A program made the translations under genes and the position numbers. 64,000 nucleotides of DNA from Shewanella psychrophila (GTDB lineage Bacteria; Pseudomonadota; Gammaproteobacteria; Enterobacterales; Shewanellaceae): positions 124,001 to 188,000 of the forward strand of contig NZ_CP014782.1 in assembly GCF_002005305.1 (NCBI RefSeq), written 5' to 3'. Positions within the stretch are counted from its first letter, which is position 1. Each line of letters starts with the position of its first letter. Below the pieces are notes generated by a model. That model was not told the origin of the DNA, did no database searches, and worked only from the letters and a program-made list of their open reading frames with translations. This document shows positions 8,327 through 17,189 of the stretch, piece after piece.

Positions 8327-9322
8327 TTAGCCCGTGTGGTGTGAGGCTAAGAACTTAAGTAGTTTTTCTATGGCAAAGTTGCGACTTTCATCTTGCTCCA
8401 TAAAGATTTCATGACGAGCATTGGGAATATTGATCAGTTCGCACAAGCCTCCTACACCATGATACTGAGCAAAGTTATCGACAACCGTGTCCTCATCAGC
8501 CTGAAGAATCAAAATTGGCGTCTTAGTTTCTTTGGCTGCTTTTACCGTTTTGGCACCGGCGTCGATAGATTCGACTAGCCAATGGTTGGTTGGCGAGCCA
8601 AGTTGTAGCTCTGGATGTTGCTGATAAAGCTTGCGGTAATCTTCATAACGCGCCTGGCTCTTAGTCAGATCATTCTTGGCGAACTCATCGCCGTGGTAGT
8701 CCTTACCACCCAATATATAGTTAGGCTCTTCACCCTGTTTGGTGTCTAACAGGTTTGCCAGCCAACGGATAAAACCTTTGCTTATGGGAAGTTTTATGCC
8801 GTACATGGGGGCTGAGAAAACGGCCGCCGTGAAAGTATTGGGATGCTTGTCAATATACAGAGTACCGATAGCACCGCCCATGGAGTGACCCACCAGAAAA
8901 ACTTCTCGATACTGTCTAGGCGTCACCACTGTGTCGACAAATAAAGCAAAATCATCGACGTAGGTACTAAATTTATCGATATGTCCGTGATGGGGGTTGG
9001 CTGTGGTACGAGTCGATAAGCCCTGGCCGCGATGATCCAGTGCGAAAATACTGTAGCCTTGATTATAGAGGTCGAAGATAAGCTCTTTATATTTAAGATA
9101 AGACTCGATTCGCCCGCTGCTGATCACTATGGCTCGTTCACTGTCTGGGTGCTCAATATACATGTAGGCGAGAGAGATATTGTCATCAGTTTTTACTTCT
9201 GACTCTGTCACTCTACCCCAGAAAGCTTGCTGTTCATGGGTATTAAGTATCTGCTCAGAGGAGAGCGGCTTAGCTTGAAGGTTAACTTGATTATTCATTT
9301 GTGATTCGACGGCTATCGACAT
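8327..9322 (-). CDS. pldB: Alpha/beta hydrolase, lysophospholipase L2 (PldB)-like
   Basis: A protein of about 331 aa from the ATG at 9322; an in-frame ATG at 9364 adds 14 residues and one at 9298 removes 8, and none has a strong ribosome site. The nucleophile elbow is GHSMGG; other fold landmarks are ALDHRGQGLSTR (oxyanion side), ILILQADEDTVVD (acid) and NARHEIFME (histidine). These match the monoglyceride lipase / PldB family, which hydrolyses lysophospholipids or monoacylglycerols at the inner membrane. There is no signal peptide. Substrate is not settled by sequence. Confidence 0.78.
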   Translation of the reverse strand: MSIAVESQMNNQVNLQAKPLSSEQILNTHEQQAFWGRVTESEVKTDDNISLAYMYIEHPDSERAIVISSGRIESYLKYKELIFDLYNQGYSIFALDHRGQGLSTRTTANPHHGHIDKFSTYVDDFALFVDTVVTPRQYREVFLVGHSMGGAIGTLYIDKHPNTFTAAVFSAPMYGIKLPISKGFIRWLANLLDTKQGEEPNYILGGKDYHGDEFAKNDLTKSQARYEDYRKLYQQHPELQLGSPTNHWLVESIDAGAKTVKAAKETKTPILILQADEDTVVDNFAQYHGVGGLCELINIPNARHEIFMEQDESRNFAIEKLLKFLASHHTG

Positions 9323-9383
9323 GATATCTACTGGGCTTATGTATGCTACTTGCCAGTGTAGCATAGAGTAAAAAGCCGCCGTG

Positions 9384-9432
9384 AATCACGAGTACCACTC
9401 TTAGGAGACCCAGATACTGGATACTCGTGATT
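9384..9432. repeat. Perfect 11-bp inverted repeat between two minus-strand genes
   Basis: AATCACGAGTA (9384-9394) is matched by TACTCGTGATT (9422-9432), with a 27-base loop. It lies between the DUF885 gene stop (9441) and the hydrolase start. No T-run follows on the minus strand at the expected place, so it may be a weak terminator or an intergenic palindromic element. Confidence 0.6.
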
Positions 9433-9440
9433 TTGTTGGC

Positions 9441-11252
9441 TTAGTTATCTATTTTCTCTTTTTCTGAGGAGATAAAGTCAGCGACTTGTTGCTCCAGTAC
9501 TGACATAGGCACAGAACCATTTTCTAAGAGGGCATCGTGAAAGGCTCTGATATCAAACTTTTCACCTAGTTCCTTTTCAGCCTGAGCACGCAGGCGTTTG
9601 ATAGTAAGTTCGCCAATCTTGTATGACAGGGCTTGGCCTGGCCATGAGATGTAGCGGTCTATCTCTGTAGTGACGTTATGCATGGACAGAGCCGTGTTAC
9701 TGGCCATAAAGTCCAGTGCCTGCTGTCGGCTCCAACCTTTCGCGTGCATGCCTGTGTCTACGACCAGACGAGCCGCACGCCACATTTCATAGGTCAGGCG
9801 ACCAAAGTTACTGTAGGGGTCTTGATAAAAACCAGCCTCTAAACCCAGATACTCGGAGTAGAGTCCCCAGCCTTCACCAAAGGCCGAGATATAGCTATAA
9901 CGGCGGAAGTTCGGCAGCTTGGTTAACTCTTTATTGAGCGAGATTTGTAGGTGATGACCGGGTACCGCTTCGTGTAAGGTCAGGGCCTCAAGTTCATAGA
10001 GAGGACGTTTATCTAAGGCGTAAGTGTTGACCCAGTAATAACCTGGTTCATCGTCTCGGTTAGAACCTGAGTAACGTCCTGTGGTGTATTTAGGTGCTAT
10101 CTCGGCCGGGACGGCTTGAATGCCATATGGGGTTCTGGGCAACTTACCAAAGTATTTTGGTAGCATGGCATCAGCCTTCTTGGCGATAAAGGCCGCTTCC
10201 TTGAGTAATTCTTCGGCTGTTTTAGGATAGAACTGAGGATCGGTACGCAAAAAGTGTAAGAAGTCGGCGAAACTGCCCTCGAAACCGAGATCGTCGATAA
10301 TGGTCTGCATTTCTGCTCGGATACGTTTTACTTCTTTGAGGCCGAGTTGGTGAACTTCATCGGATGTCATGTCGAGAGTGGTGTAGTAACGGACACGGTT
10401 TTCATAGAAGGCGACGCCATCGGGTAGGCTGGCACTGGCAATATCTTTGCGGGCTCCGGGAATGTATTCCTTGGTCATGAAATCATAAAACGCTTGATAA
10501 AGTGGCAGCACCTGCTGCTCTATGATTTTGCGGCCTTGCGCTGTCAACTCGTCTTTCTGAGCCTGACTAAAATGTTTTGGATAGTGAGTAAAAGGCTTGA
10601 AGTAGCCACTGTCTTCCACTGGAACCATAAAGGCGCTGATGCTGTCTTCGAAACCATCTAGGGTGACTCTTGGTGGTGTGATCCCTGAGTCTAATCCTTG
10701 CTTTAGCCAATAGGTCTGCTGAGCGAAGTACTTGGGTAGGTTTGATAACTTGGTAATATAGTGTTCGTAGTCTTGCTCAGTTGTGAATCTAGCCTTGGCA
10801 ATAGAGGCGATATAAGCATGGAAACCACTCTCGGCTGTGATGGGAAGGTAGTGATCTTTATATTTATAGAGATCGATGCTGTTCTGTAGCTGATCTTGGA
10901 GGATCTGGGCATTGATCTTGTCCTCTTTCGAGAGGGTATCTCTGTTTAATCCCTTTAATGTGTTGAGCAGAGTTTGCTTACGGTTATTAATGTTATCTAA
11001 TTTTTCCGGTGATAAGTCGGCTAGCTTACCCGCTGCGCTGGCATCACCTTCGGAAAATGCCAGTGAAGGACTGCTATCGAGTTGAATTTTCCAGTCGGCC
11101 TCAATAATTGATTTAAGCTTTAAATCACTCACTCCCGTTGTTAGTAGGCTTTCAGTAGATGTCGTAGACTGAGTGTGTTCTGTGGAGATAGCATTGATTT
11201 GGCAAGCGCTGAGAGAAATGGCGAGTAAACCGGAAAGCAAAAGCTTACGCAT
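9441..11252 (-). CDS. DUF885 family lipoprotein (putative metallopeptidase-like)
   Basis: A 603-aa protein with a lipoprotein signal: MRKLLLSGLLAISLSAC, lipobox LSAC, so lipidation is expected at Cys17. The DUF885 domain fills the rest. It carries a histidine motif HEAVPGHH near residue 430 (LTLHEAVPGHHLQISL), which resembles a zinc-peptidase active site (HExxxH-like), plus a FGEGWGLYSEYLG block typical of the family. Members are widespread in marine Gammaproteobacteria, usually annotated as hypothetical or dipeptidyl-carboxypeptidase-like. The peptidase activity is inference. It is transcribed alone. Confidence 0.85.
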   Translation of the reverse strand: MRKLLLSGLLAISLSACQINAISTEHTQSTTSTESLLTTGVSDLKLKSIIEADWKIQLDSSPSLAFSEGDASAAGKLADLSPEKLDNINNRKQTLLNTLKGLNRDTLSKEDKINAQILQDQLQNSIDLYKYKDHYLPITAESGFHAYIASIAKARFTTEQDYEHYITKLSNLPKYFAQQTYWLKQGLDSGITPPRVTLDGFEDSISAFMVPVEDSGYFKPFTHYPKHFSQAQKDELTAQGRKIIEQQVLPLYQAFYDFMTKEYIPGARKDIASASLPDGVAFYENRVRYYTTLDMTSDEVHQLGLKEVKRIRAEMQTIIDDLGFEGSFADFLHFLRTDPQFYPKTAEELLKEAAFIAKKADAMLPKYFGKLPRTPYGIQAVPAEIAPKYTTGRYSGSNRDDEPGYYWVNTYALDKRPLYELEALTLHEAVPGHHLQISLNKELTKLPNFRRYSYISAFGEGWGLYSEYLGLEAGFYQDPYSNFGRLTYEMWRAARLVVDTGMHAKGWSRQQALDFMASNTALSMHNVTTEIDRYISWPGQALSYKIGELTIKRLRAQAEKELGEKFDIRAFHDALLENGSVPMSVLEQQVADFISSEKEKIDN

Positions 11253-11357
11253 TACAGAGACCTTATTATTAATTATTATGCCTTGATTATGCCTCAGACT
11301 CGTTATCGAACGAAACTGTATACAAAAAAAGTTACAAAATATATACAGAATAAGGGA

Positions 11358-11385
11358 ACAAAAAAGCCGACTAATTGCCGGCTTC
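11358..11385 (-). terminator. Rho-independent terminator of hemN
   Basis: On the minus strand an AAGCCG / CGGCTT stem is followed by a T-tract (the A-run at 11359-11364 on the plus strand). It lies about 50 bases beyond the hemN stop. Confidence 0.8.
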
Positions 11386-11432
11386 TAAACAGATGATTTC
11401 TAGAGAGCCATTGAAACAGCTCTCATTGTCAA

Positions 11433-12809
11433 TTAAATCACCCTTGAAAATTGCTGCTGGCGAGCCTTCTCTCTGTAATAGACATCGAAACAGATACAGA
11501 TATTACGGATTAACAATCGGCCTGTTGGGCTGATGGTGATCTTTCTGTCTGTGATGTCGACGAGCTTGTCGTCGATGAAGGTTTGTAGCAGCATTAAATC
11601 TTCGGCGAAGTAGTCTTCGAAGTTAATCCCTAGTTTCTCATCGATCTGTACCATGTCTAAGTCGAAGTGACAGATAAGCTGTTTAATCACCACGCGGCGA
11701 ATTTCATCGTCACGGTTTAGGCCACAACCTTTCCATAACGCATGACCATTAGCATCGATAGACTCGAAGTAAGGACGGATATCTTTCTGGTTCTGGGCAT
11801 AGCAGTCGCCTATCTGGCTAATTGAAGACACACCTAAGCCTAATAGGTCACATTCTTCCTGGGTGGTATAGCCTTGGAAGTTTCTGTGGAGTCTGCCTTC
11901 GTTTTGCAAGATAGATAGTTCATCATCTGGCTTAGCGAAGTGATCCATACCGATATATTGGTAACCGGCACCAGTTAAGGTTTCAATTGTCTGATGTAGC
12001 ATATCTAGTTTCTGTTGTGGTGAGGCTAGATCTTCATCTTTAATCTTACGTTGAGCCGCGAATCGAGAAGGCAGGTGAGCATAGTTAAAGACAGAAAGAC
12101 GGTCCGGGTCCAGATCTAAGACTCGCTGCATGGTTTCTGCAAAGGTTGCTGGTGTCTGATGAGGCAGACCATAGATAAGGTCTATGTTGGTTGATACGAA
12201 GCCCAGCTCTTTGGCTTTTGCCATAAGATCGAAGATGAACTGCTCATCTTGCTCACGGTTGACGGCAATCTGTACCTTCTTGTTGAAATCCTGAACGCCG
12301 ATAGAGATGCGGTTAAATCCGGCCTCTTTAAGCGTATCTAACATGGTGAGTTCAATTTCACGGGGATCGACTTCAATGGAGTACTCGCCAACTTCGGCGA
12401 TATTGAAATTGGCCTTGATCAGCTCAGATAGCTTAAGGATTTGATCCGGACGCAGGAAGGTCGGGGTTCCACCGCCCCAATGGATCTGAGTGACGAGATA
12501 GTTCTTAAACAGAGGTGCACGTTTGATAATTTCTGCAGCCAGATACTCTAGGTACTGATCTGCTTTATGCTGGTGGCGAGTGATGACCTTATTACAGCCA
12601 CAGTAATAACAAAGCTTGGCGCAATATGGAATATGTATATAGAGAGAAAGCTTATCACTCTTACTGTTCTTAATCGAAGTCAGCAGTTTGTCTTCGGTGA
12701 AGGAGTCATCGAATTCCAGCGCCGTCGGGTAAGAAGTATAACGGGGGCCGCTGTAATTATATTTTTCGATCATTGACTGATCCCAACTAATTTGGGTGGG
12801 CTGCTTCAA
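11433..12809 (-). CDS. hemN: Oxygen-independent coproporphyrinogen III oxidase HemN
   Basis: A 458-aa radical-SAM enzyme, assuming the TTG start at 12809, which follows a strong GGAGG site by seven bases and gives the family N-terminus (KQPTQISWDQSMIEKYNYSG). Longer in-frame starts would add 41 atypical residues. The cluster motif is CAKLCYYCGC (CxxxCxxC), followed by IHWGGGTPTFL and YSIEVDPREI. HemN decarboxylates coproporphyrinogen III to protoporphyrinogen IX under anaerobic conditions. It is monocistronic with its own terminator. A lone FNR-like half site (TTGAT at 12875) is not enough to claim control. Confidence 0.95.
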   Translation of the reverse strand: MKQPTQISWDQSMIEKYNYSGPRYTSYPTALEFDDSFTEDKLLTSIKNSKSDKLSLYIHIPYCAKLCYYCGCNKVITRHQHKADQYLEYLAAEIIKRAPLFKNYLVTQIHWGGGTPTFLRPDQILKLSELIKANFNIAEVGEYSIEVDPREIELTMLDTLKEAGFNRISIGVQDFNKKVQIAVNREQDEQFIFDLMAKAKELGFVSTNIDLIYGLPHQTPATFAETMQRVLDLDPDRLSVFNYAHLPSRFAAQRKIKDEDLASPQQKLDMLHQTIETLTGAGYQYIGMDHFAKPDDELSILQNEGRLHRNFQGYTTQEECDLLGLGVSSISQIGDCYAQNQKDIRPYFESIDANGHALWKGCGLNRDDEIRRVVIKQLICHFDLDMVQIDEKLGINFEDYFAEDLMLLQTFIDDKLVDITDRKITISPTGRLLIRNICICFDVYYREKARQQQFSRVI

Positions 12810-13038
12810 GGCGTGTCCTCCAGAGTAATAGTTAAGCAATATGTAAAGTATGCATGGTAATGGGTGAAATAACCTTGATCCATGTTGTATAAATTGAAGC
12901 TGAATAATTAATTTCAGGTGGGGAATATCCACGAAAGAGGGCGTTTGTCTGCGCTCTTATGAAATTTGGTGCACAGACTCACGGGATAGGACTATTTATA
13001 CTTATGTAGGCTTTGCTTAGTAGGAGATTTTAACCGAG

Positions 13039-13506
13039 TTAATGTAGTGGACTTGGAGTAAAACTGGTTAGTTGTTTCGCTTCTTCAAGAATATCGGCTT
13101 CGAGTTCGGCTTCGGATCGCATGCGGGCAAAATCCAGCTTCATGCGTTGTTGCTTCTCCAGCTTTTTTCGTTGAGCCATGATGGGGTGGTCTTGGATCAC
13201 CTCAAAATGTTTGAAAATAGCCGGATATTGAGGTTCTACTTGTTCTGATATAGATAAAATACTGAAAAGTTTAGCTATTCTCATTACGCCTTCTGAAAGT
13301 TCGCAGCGTTCTTCTAACATTGCTGTCGCAATGTAGCGGATGCTGTTCAAGTGCTCGTCTAGGCGTGCTTGGTTTATGTCTTTTAATTCTTGCTGATGCT
13401 TCTTTCTTTGGATGCTCTGCTTACGAAGCTTAAGCAACAAGACTGTGGCGTAGCCTGTAAGGGCGGTAATGATAATAAAAGCAATGGCTATAAGCGCAGT
13501 TGTCAT
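13039..13506 (-). CDS. DUF2489 family membrane-anchored protein
   Basis: A 155-aa protein from the ATG at 13506 (nine residues shorter than the longest frame, so that the hydrophobic anchor starts at once: MTTALIAIAFIIITALTGYA). After the single span the rest is charged and helical, with probable coiled coil (about 25-60 and 110-145). I recall DUF2489 proteins between yihI and hemN in Shewanella and Vibrio, as here. Function unknown. Confidence 0.75.
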   Translation of the reverse strand: MTTALIAIAFIIITALTGYATVLLLKLRKQSIQRKKHQQELKDINQARLDEHLNSIRYIATAMLEERCELSEGVMRIAKLFSILSISEQVEPQYPAIFKHFEVIQDHPIMAQRKKLEKQQRMKLDFARMRSEAELEADILEEAKQLTSFTPSPLH

Positions 13507-13528
13507 GTCATGCCCTGTCGGTATAGAG

Positions 13529-13546
13529 GGCACCTAAATAGGTGCC
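13529..13546. repeat. GGCACC-TAAATA-GGTGCC hairpin in the yihI–DUF2489 gap
   Basis: A perfect 6-bp GC-rich inverted repeat sits between the yihI stop (13568) and the DUF2489 start (13506). There is no T-run, so it may act as an mRNA processing or weak attenuation hairpin within the presumed two-gene transcript. Confidence 0.6.
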
Positions 13547-13567
13547 GTTTCAATAGAGAACTAAGCG

Positions 13568-14113
13568 TTAATCTTTTTTCTGGTAGTCTTTTAACAGGTC
13601 TGCACCGGATTCAAACTTGTCCAACAAGTCGTCATCACTCACCGCAGCTGTAGACTGAACAACCTGGTCAAGATCATCTTCCTCTGTGATACCTAAGCGC
13701 TCCATGAGTGCTTCTATCTGATTCAGTGTTTTATTGAGCCACTTCTGATCGTCTTGGCTTAGATCTTTACCCTCTTCGAGCATATCGAGTAGTTGGTTTA
13801 GTCTTGGATCTTCTTCGAGCTTAAATAGTTTCTGCTCATCGGTCAGTTTTGGACCTTGCTCTTTCTTAGGGGCGATCACTTGGACCTGGCTTGGAAGATC
13901 AAGTTTTATTGCCTTCTTGCTGCCATGTCGTGGATCTTTCCTACTGGCTGCCGAACCATCTTTGCCACCGACAATATTTGAATTGTGACGGCTACCTGCC
14001 TTGTTTCCTGACTTTTTCTTTTTGCCTTCAAGAACACGCTCACTCTTCTTGGTTCTTGGAGATAACTTAGGCGCATTTTCATTGGCTTTACGGGTTTTCT
14101 TAGAGTGTGACAT
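13568..14113 (-). CDS. yihI: Der GTPase-activating protein YihI
   Basis: A 181-aa protein starting at the ATG at 14113, which gives the family start MSHSKKTRKANENAPKLS. The N-terminal half is highly basic and low complexity (SRKDPRHGSKKAIK and similar); the C-terminal half is acidic and helical (LDMLEEGKDLSQDDQKWLNK). YihI stimulates the ribosome-assembly GTPase Der (EngA). It is followed by the DUF2489 gene and preceded by a methyltransferase in the same direction. Confidence 0.88.
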   Translation of the reverse strand: MSHSKKTRKANENAPKLSPRTKKSERVLEGKKKKSGNKAGSRHNSNIVGGKDGSAASRKDPRHGSKKAIKLDLPSQVQVIAPKKEQGPKLTDEQKLFKLEEDPRLNQLLDMLEEGKDLSQDDQKWLNKTLNQIEALMERLGITEEDDLDQVVQSTAAVSDDDLLDKFESGADLLKDYQKKD

Positions 14114-14161
14114 GGCTTTTCTCAATAACTGGTAATACAAATTTAGATATAAATGCGCTGA

Positions 14162-14839
14162 TTACAGATCAATAAGCGAACTTTGGCCGCGTTTTATATC
14201 AGATCCTGATGGTTTTTGCACCAAGATGAGATCATTTGCTGCGAATAATAGCTTAAAACCTGCCTGCTCGGCTAGAAACTCGAAGGTGACAGCCTGATAA
14301 AAGCTGACATGAGTCAGGTTGTTCTTGTGATGCCACCTTTCGAAAGCGTGGATTTCGGTGAGTAATTTAGTATTTATTGCCAGCCAAGCTCCTGGTTTTA
14401 AAAGCTTACATAGCAGTGACCACTCCTTGAATGGGGAGCGGAAATGCTCGAATACCCGATAACAGCAAATAAAGTCATATTCTTGTTTGAGTAGGCTGTG
14501 GTCGGGGGAAAAGTAAGGATCATACTGGCGTAAATCATGTCCCTGAGCTTTGATTGTATCGAGTGTCTGATTGTCAGCTAATCGGCCAAAGTTAAGTCCG
14601 GTTAATGCTTGATCGGTTTCTTGGGCGATCTGCTGTATTAGGCTGAGTAAAAACTGCTTTAGGGGCTTTTGGTATTTGCTGGCGCTTAGTTGGTACCTTT
14701 GTCTCTCTACTTGAGGTGGGAGGTGAGAGTTTGCATCGGAGAATACCAAGTGACAGTGATGACAGGTGTAGATACTGCGTTTTCTGTCTTGATAAAATAG
14801 TGAGGTATGTTCGTTGTGACAAAGAGGGCATCTAAGCAT
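14162..14839 (-). CDS. Class I SAM-dependent methyltransferase with N-terminal zinc ribbon
   Basis: A 225-aa protein. The N-terminus has two Cys pairs (CPLCHNEH and CHHCHLVF, residues 4-7 and 26-29), a zinc-ribbon arrangement. The middle shows a methyltransferase-like fold with degenerate glycine motif, then YDFICCYRVFEHFRSPFKEW and LLKPGAWLAINTKLL, typical of the post-I motifs of family 11/23 methyltransferases. Target unknown. Spacing to yihI is 48 bases. Confidence 0.75.
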   Translation of the reverse strand: MLRCPLCHNEHTSLFYQDRKRSIYTCHHCHLVFSDANSHLPPQVERQRYQLSASKYQKPLKQFLLSLIQQIAQETDQALTGLNFGRLADNQTLDTIKAQGHDLRQYDPYFSPDHSLLKQEYDFICCYRVFEHFRSPFKEWSLLCKLLKPGAWLAINTKLLTEIHAFERWHHKNNLTHVSFYQAVTFEFLAEQAGFKLLFAANDLILVQKPSGSDIKRGQSSLIDL

Positions 14840-14886
14840 ATAGGTATGAATCTACTCACTATGGACAGAATAGTAATATTTGCCAT

Positions 14887-14916
14887 AAAAAAAGGCGACA
14901 GTACGACTGTCGCCTT
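14887..14916 (-). terminator. Terminator of the CsrB-like RNA
   Basis: An 11-bp perfect stem, AAGGCGACAGT paired with ACTGTCGCCTT around a 3-base loop, followed on the minus strand by seven T (A-run 14887-14893). Confidence 0.92.
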
Positions 14917-15278
14917 CAAAAAGTGTCAAAGACACCAATTCTTATTTCAAGTATCCGTACTTGCTATGCGACTTTCCCGGTCAATTTCCATCTTTTTTTA
15001 GTCTGCTTTCCATGCATGCTTATGTAGTTATTGGTCTTCCAGACGCTTTCTTAATATTCCTGAGTCTTCCTGACCACAGCTTCCGTAGATGGTCTTCATG
15101 ACACATCACAATCCTATCGTCATCTTTGACGCCTAATGTAACCATCCATGTTAAGGTTTACTGTTGGTTTAGTGCTAGTGTTCTAAAACTGATACTAGGT
15201 ATCGGCGGAACAACTTTCTCTAAACCTGCTAAGGGAGTGCTATTACAGCTAAATGGCCTTCCTAACCAAGTTCCTTAC
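14887..15278 (-). ncRNA. csrB: CsrB-like regulatory RNA sequestering CsrA
   Basis: About 390 nt. The minus strand carries about twelve GGA triplets, and many lie in loops of short hairpins: AAGTA-CGGA-TACTT (near 14950-14964), GAC-CGGGAAA-GTC (near 14970-14982), GTC-TGGAA-GAC (near 15032-15042), GTC-AGGAA-GAC (near 15064-15074), ACGA-TAGGA-TTGT (near 15108-15120) and TAAC-ATGGATG-GTTA (near 15139-15153). This is the hallmark of CsrB/CsrC RNAs, which titrate CsrA. It ends in a strong terminator. The 5' end is estimated from a possible -10 AATAAT / -35 TTTCGA pair. A TGTAAG half site at 15410 could be part of an upstream GacA/UvrY box. No protein frame fits the region. Confidence 0.75.
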
Positions 15279-15539
15279 ACAAATTATTCTGACCTGGACT
15301 TCAATCGAAATCACGACTCTTGTTATTTTTAGTGAGTGGTCTTAATTATATTATTGTTATTTAAAGTATTTATTCTTATATCTTAAATTTTCACTAAATA
15401 CCGAAAACTGTAAGTTATTATTTAATATTTTATACAAACAGATGGGTTCATCTCGGTACGGGCTTAATTAAACCTAAATCTGTGATCACTGTCAAGTATG
15501 TTTTTGCGGTTAGTTTACGTAAAGGTAAACGTGATGATG
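15279..15539. other. AT-rich intergenic region upstream of the CsrB-like RNA
   Basis: No gene is supported. It should hold the RNA promoter. The only recognisable candidate is TGTAAG at about 15410-15415, a half of the TGTAAG-N6-CTTACA box bound by GacA-family regulators; the second half is not conserved. Confidence 0.5.
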
Positions 15540-15570
15540 TTAAAAAAGGTGGAGTGACCACCTTTTTTAA
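15540..15570. terminator. Bidirectional terminator downstream of cytochrome c4
   Basis: A 13-bp perfect stem (TTAAAAAAGGTGG / CCACCTTTTTTAA) with an AGTGA loop. The A-run on one side and T-run on the other allow action on both strands. It lies 12 bases beyond the cytochrome c4 stop. Confidence 0.92.
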
Positions 15571-15581
15571 CATGCTTAAAG

Positions 15582-16202
15582 TTACTTAAGGCTTGATATA
15601 TATTTAGATAATGCTTCGATATCATCGCTGTTAAGTTTGTTAGCGATGTCTTGCATCATGCCATTTAAGTCGTTGTTACGATTTGTATCGCTAAACTTGT
15701 TAAGCTGTATTTTGAGGTAGTTGGCATGCTGACCACCGATATCAGGGAAACCTGCTAGCTCAGTACCCGCACCTTCAGGACCGTGACATGCGATACAAGC
15801 GGTAATTCCGCGAGTCACGTCGCCACCCTTGTAGAGTTGCTCGCCTAGAGCCGGTATATCTTTTACTTCGACTACAGCTTTAGTCTGTGAAGAGTAGTAT
15901 GCAGCGACATCTTCGATATCTTGGTCGCTGAGCATGAGAGCCATACCACCCATGATAGGATCGTTACGACCCTCTTTACCGCCTGTTTTAGCCGCACTAC
16001 GGAAATCATGTAGCTGCTTAATCAGGTAGGTAGCTTGCTGTCCAGCAAGTTTTGGGTACATGTCTATCATGCTGTTACCATCAACACCGTGACAGGCAGA
16101 ACAAACAATTGCTTTAGTTTTTCCCGCTTCAGCATTGCCTTCAGCCATTGCTGGTGAAGAGATACAGGCTAAGACTGATAGCGCAAGAGCTAACTTTTTC
16201 AT
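15582..16202 (-). CDS. Cytochrome c4 (periplasmic dihaem)
   Basis: A 206-aa protein from the ATG at 16202, chosen because it starts a clean signal peptide (MKKLALALSVLACISSPAMA, cleavage before EGN). Two class I cytochrome c domains follow, each with one haem site: CSACH (about residue 38) and CIACH (about 132), with axial-Met candidates in the GGMALML and NGMMQDI regions. Cytochrome c4 carries electrons from the bc1 complex toward oxidases. It is divergent from engB, as in Shewanella and Vibrio. Confidence 0.92.
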   Translation of the reverse strand: MKKLALALSVLACISSPAMAEGNAEAGKTKAIVCSACHGVDGNSMIDMYPKLAGQQATYLIKQLHDFRSAAKTGGKEGRNDPIMGGMALMLSDQDIEDVAAYYSSQTKAVVEVKDIPALGEQLYKGGDVTRGITACIACHGPEGAGTELAGFPDIGGQHANYLKIQLNKFSDTNRNNDLNGMMQDIANKLNSDDIEALSKYISSLK

Positions 16203-16371
16203 GGCGTTCCAACTTATTGTTAAATTTTTTTGTCCTGAGCTTACTAGCTGAGCCCGCAAGCGTGATAAAATACTACTTATGTGATCGGGGTAATATTTTA
16301 CACGAAATTGTGAAAATGTAAGCAACTCTTCGATATTTATAGTGCAAAACCTAATATTTTTGGAGTCAGTA

Positions 16372-17067
16372 GTGACTGAATCTCGTATTGATTTTCGTAA
16401 AGCCAAGTTTTTAATCAGTGCCCCCGATATCGCACACCTTGATGAGTACTTACCTGGAGATGCTGGAATCGAAATAGCCTTTGCAGGGCGTTCGAACGCG
16501 GGTAAGTCTAGCGCCTTGAACCTTCTTACAGATCAAAAGAGTCTGGCACGAACCAGTAAGACACCGGGAAGAACTCAATTAATCAATGTGTTTGAATTGG
16601 ATGAACATCGCAGGCTAGTTGATTTGCCTGGTTACGGTTTCGCTCAAGTGCCACTTGCCCTCAAGAAGAAATGGCAGAAAGCACTGGGTGAATACTTACA
16701 GGAGCGTAAATGTCTAGGTGGTATGGTGGTCTTGATGGATATCAGGCATCCATTGAAAGATCTCGATATGCAGATGATCGAATGGGCCGTCGAGAGTGAA
16801 ATTCCTGTGCTAGCCCTGTTAACTAAAGCCGACAAGATGAAGCAGAGTGAGCGTATGAAGATGGTCAATGAAGTCAGAAAGCATCTGGGTGATTTTGATG
16901 ATCGGGTTAAGGTGGAGCCATTCTCTTCACTTAAGGGTATAGGTAAGGCCAAGGTTTTAGGTATTTTAGATACTTGGTGTCACCCTCAATGGTTGGTTGA
17001 TGCATTAGCCGAAGATGAAGTTAATGAATCCGAGGACGAAAGTCCTGCTACTGATTCTGCAATTTAG
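16372..17067 (+). CDS. engB: Ribosome-biogenesis GTPase EngB (YsxC/YihA)
   Basis: A 231-aa protein from the GTG at 16372, placed six bases after a GGAG site and giving the family start (TESRIDFRKAKFLISAPDI). G motifs are complete: G1 GRSNAGKSS, G2 region KTPGRTQLINVF, G3 DLPGYGF, G4 TKADK, G5 SSLKGIG. EngB assists 50S subunit assembly. Its neighbours cytochrome c4 and polA, with Spot 42 between engB and polA, match the enterobacterial and Shewanella order. Confidence 0.95.
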   Translation: MTESRIDFRKAKFLISAPDIAHLDEYLPGDAGIEIAFAGRSNAGKSSALNLLTDQKSLARTSKTPGRTQLINVFELDEHRRLVDLPGYGFAQVPLALKKKWQKALGEYLQERKCLGGMVVLMDIRHPLKDLDMQMIEWAVESEIPVLALLTKADKMKQSERMKMVNEVRKHLGDFDDRVKVEPFSSLKGIGKAKVLGILDTWCHPQWLVDALAEDEVNESEDESPATDSAI

Positions 17068-17189
17068 GATTAAAGCTTACTTTTAAGCCGAAAATCATCA
17101 ATGAAATAGCGTCTTCCATTTTTATTTTGGTAGGCGTTTTTTTTGGATGTTTTTCTACTGGGAGAGTATTGGTAAGTTGAAAATTAGGC

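Noticed and set aside
12875..12879. FNR site upstream of hemN
   Set aside because: Only a TTGAT half site was found; the second half ATCAA is missing at the right spacing.
15126..15332. 68-codon plus-strand frame in the cytochrome c4–methyltransferase gap
   Set aside because: It lies antisense to the CsrB-like RNA, has no ribosome site and no recognisable domain; the structure on the other strand explains the region better.
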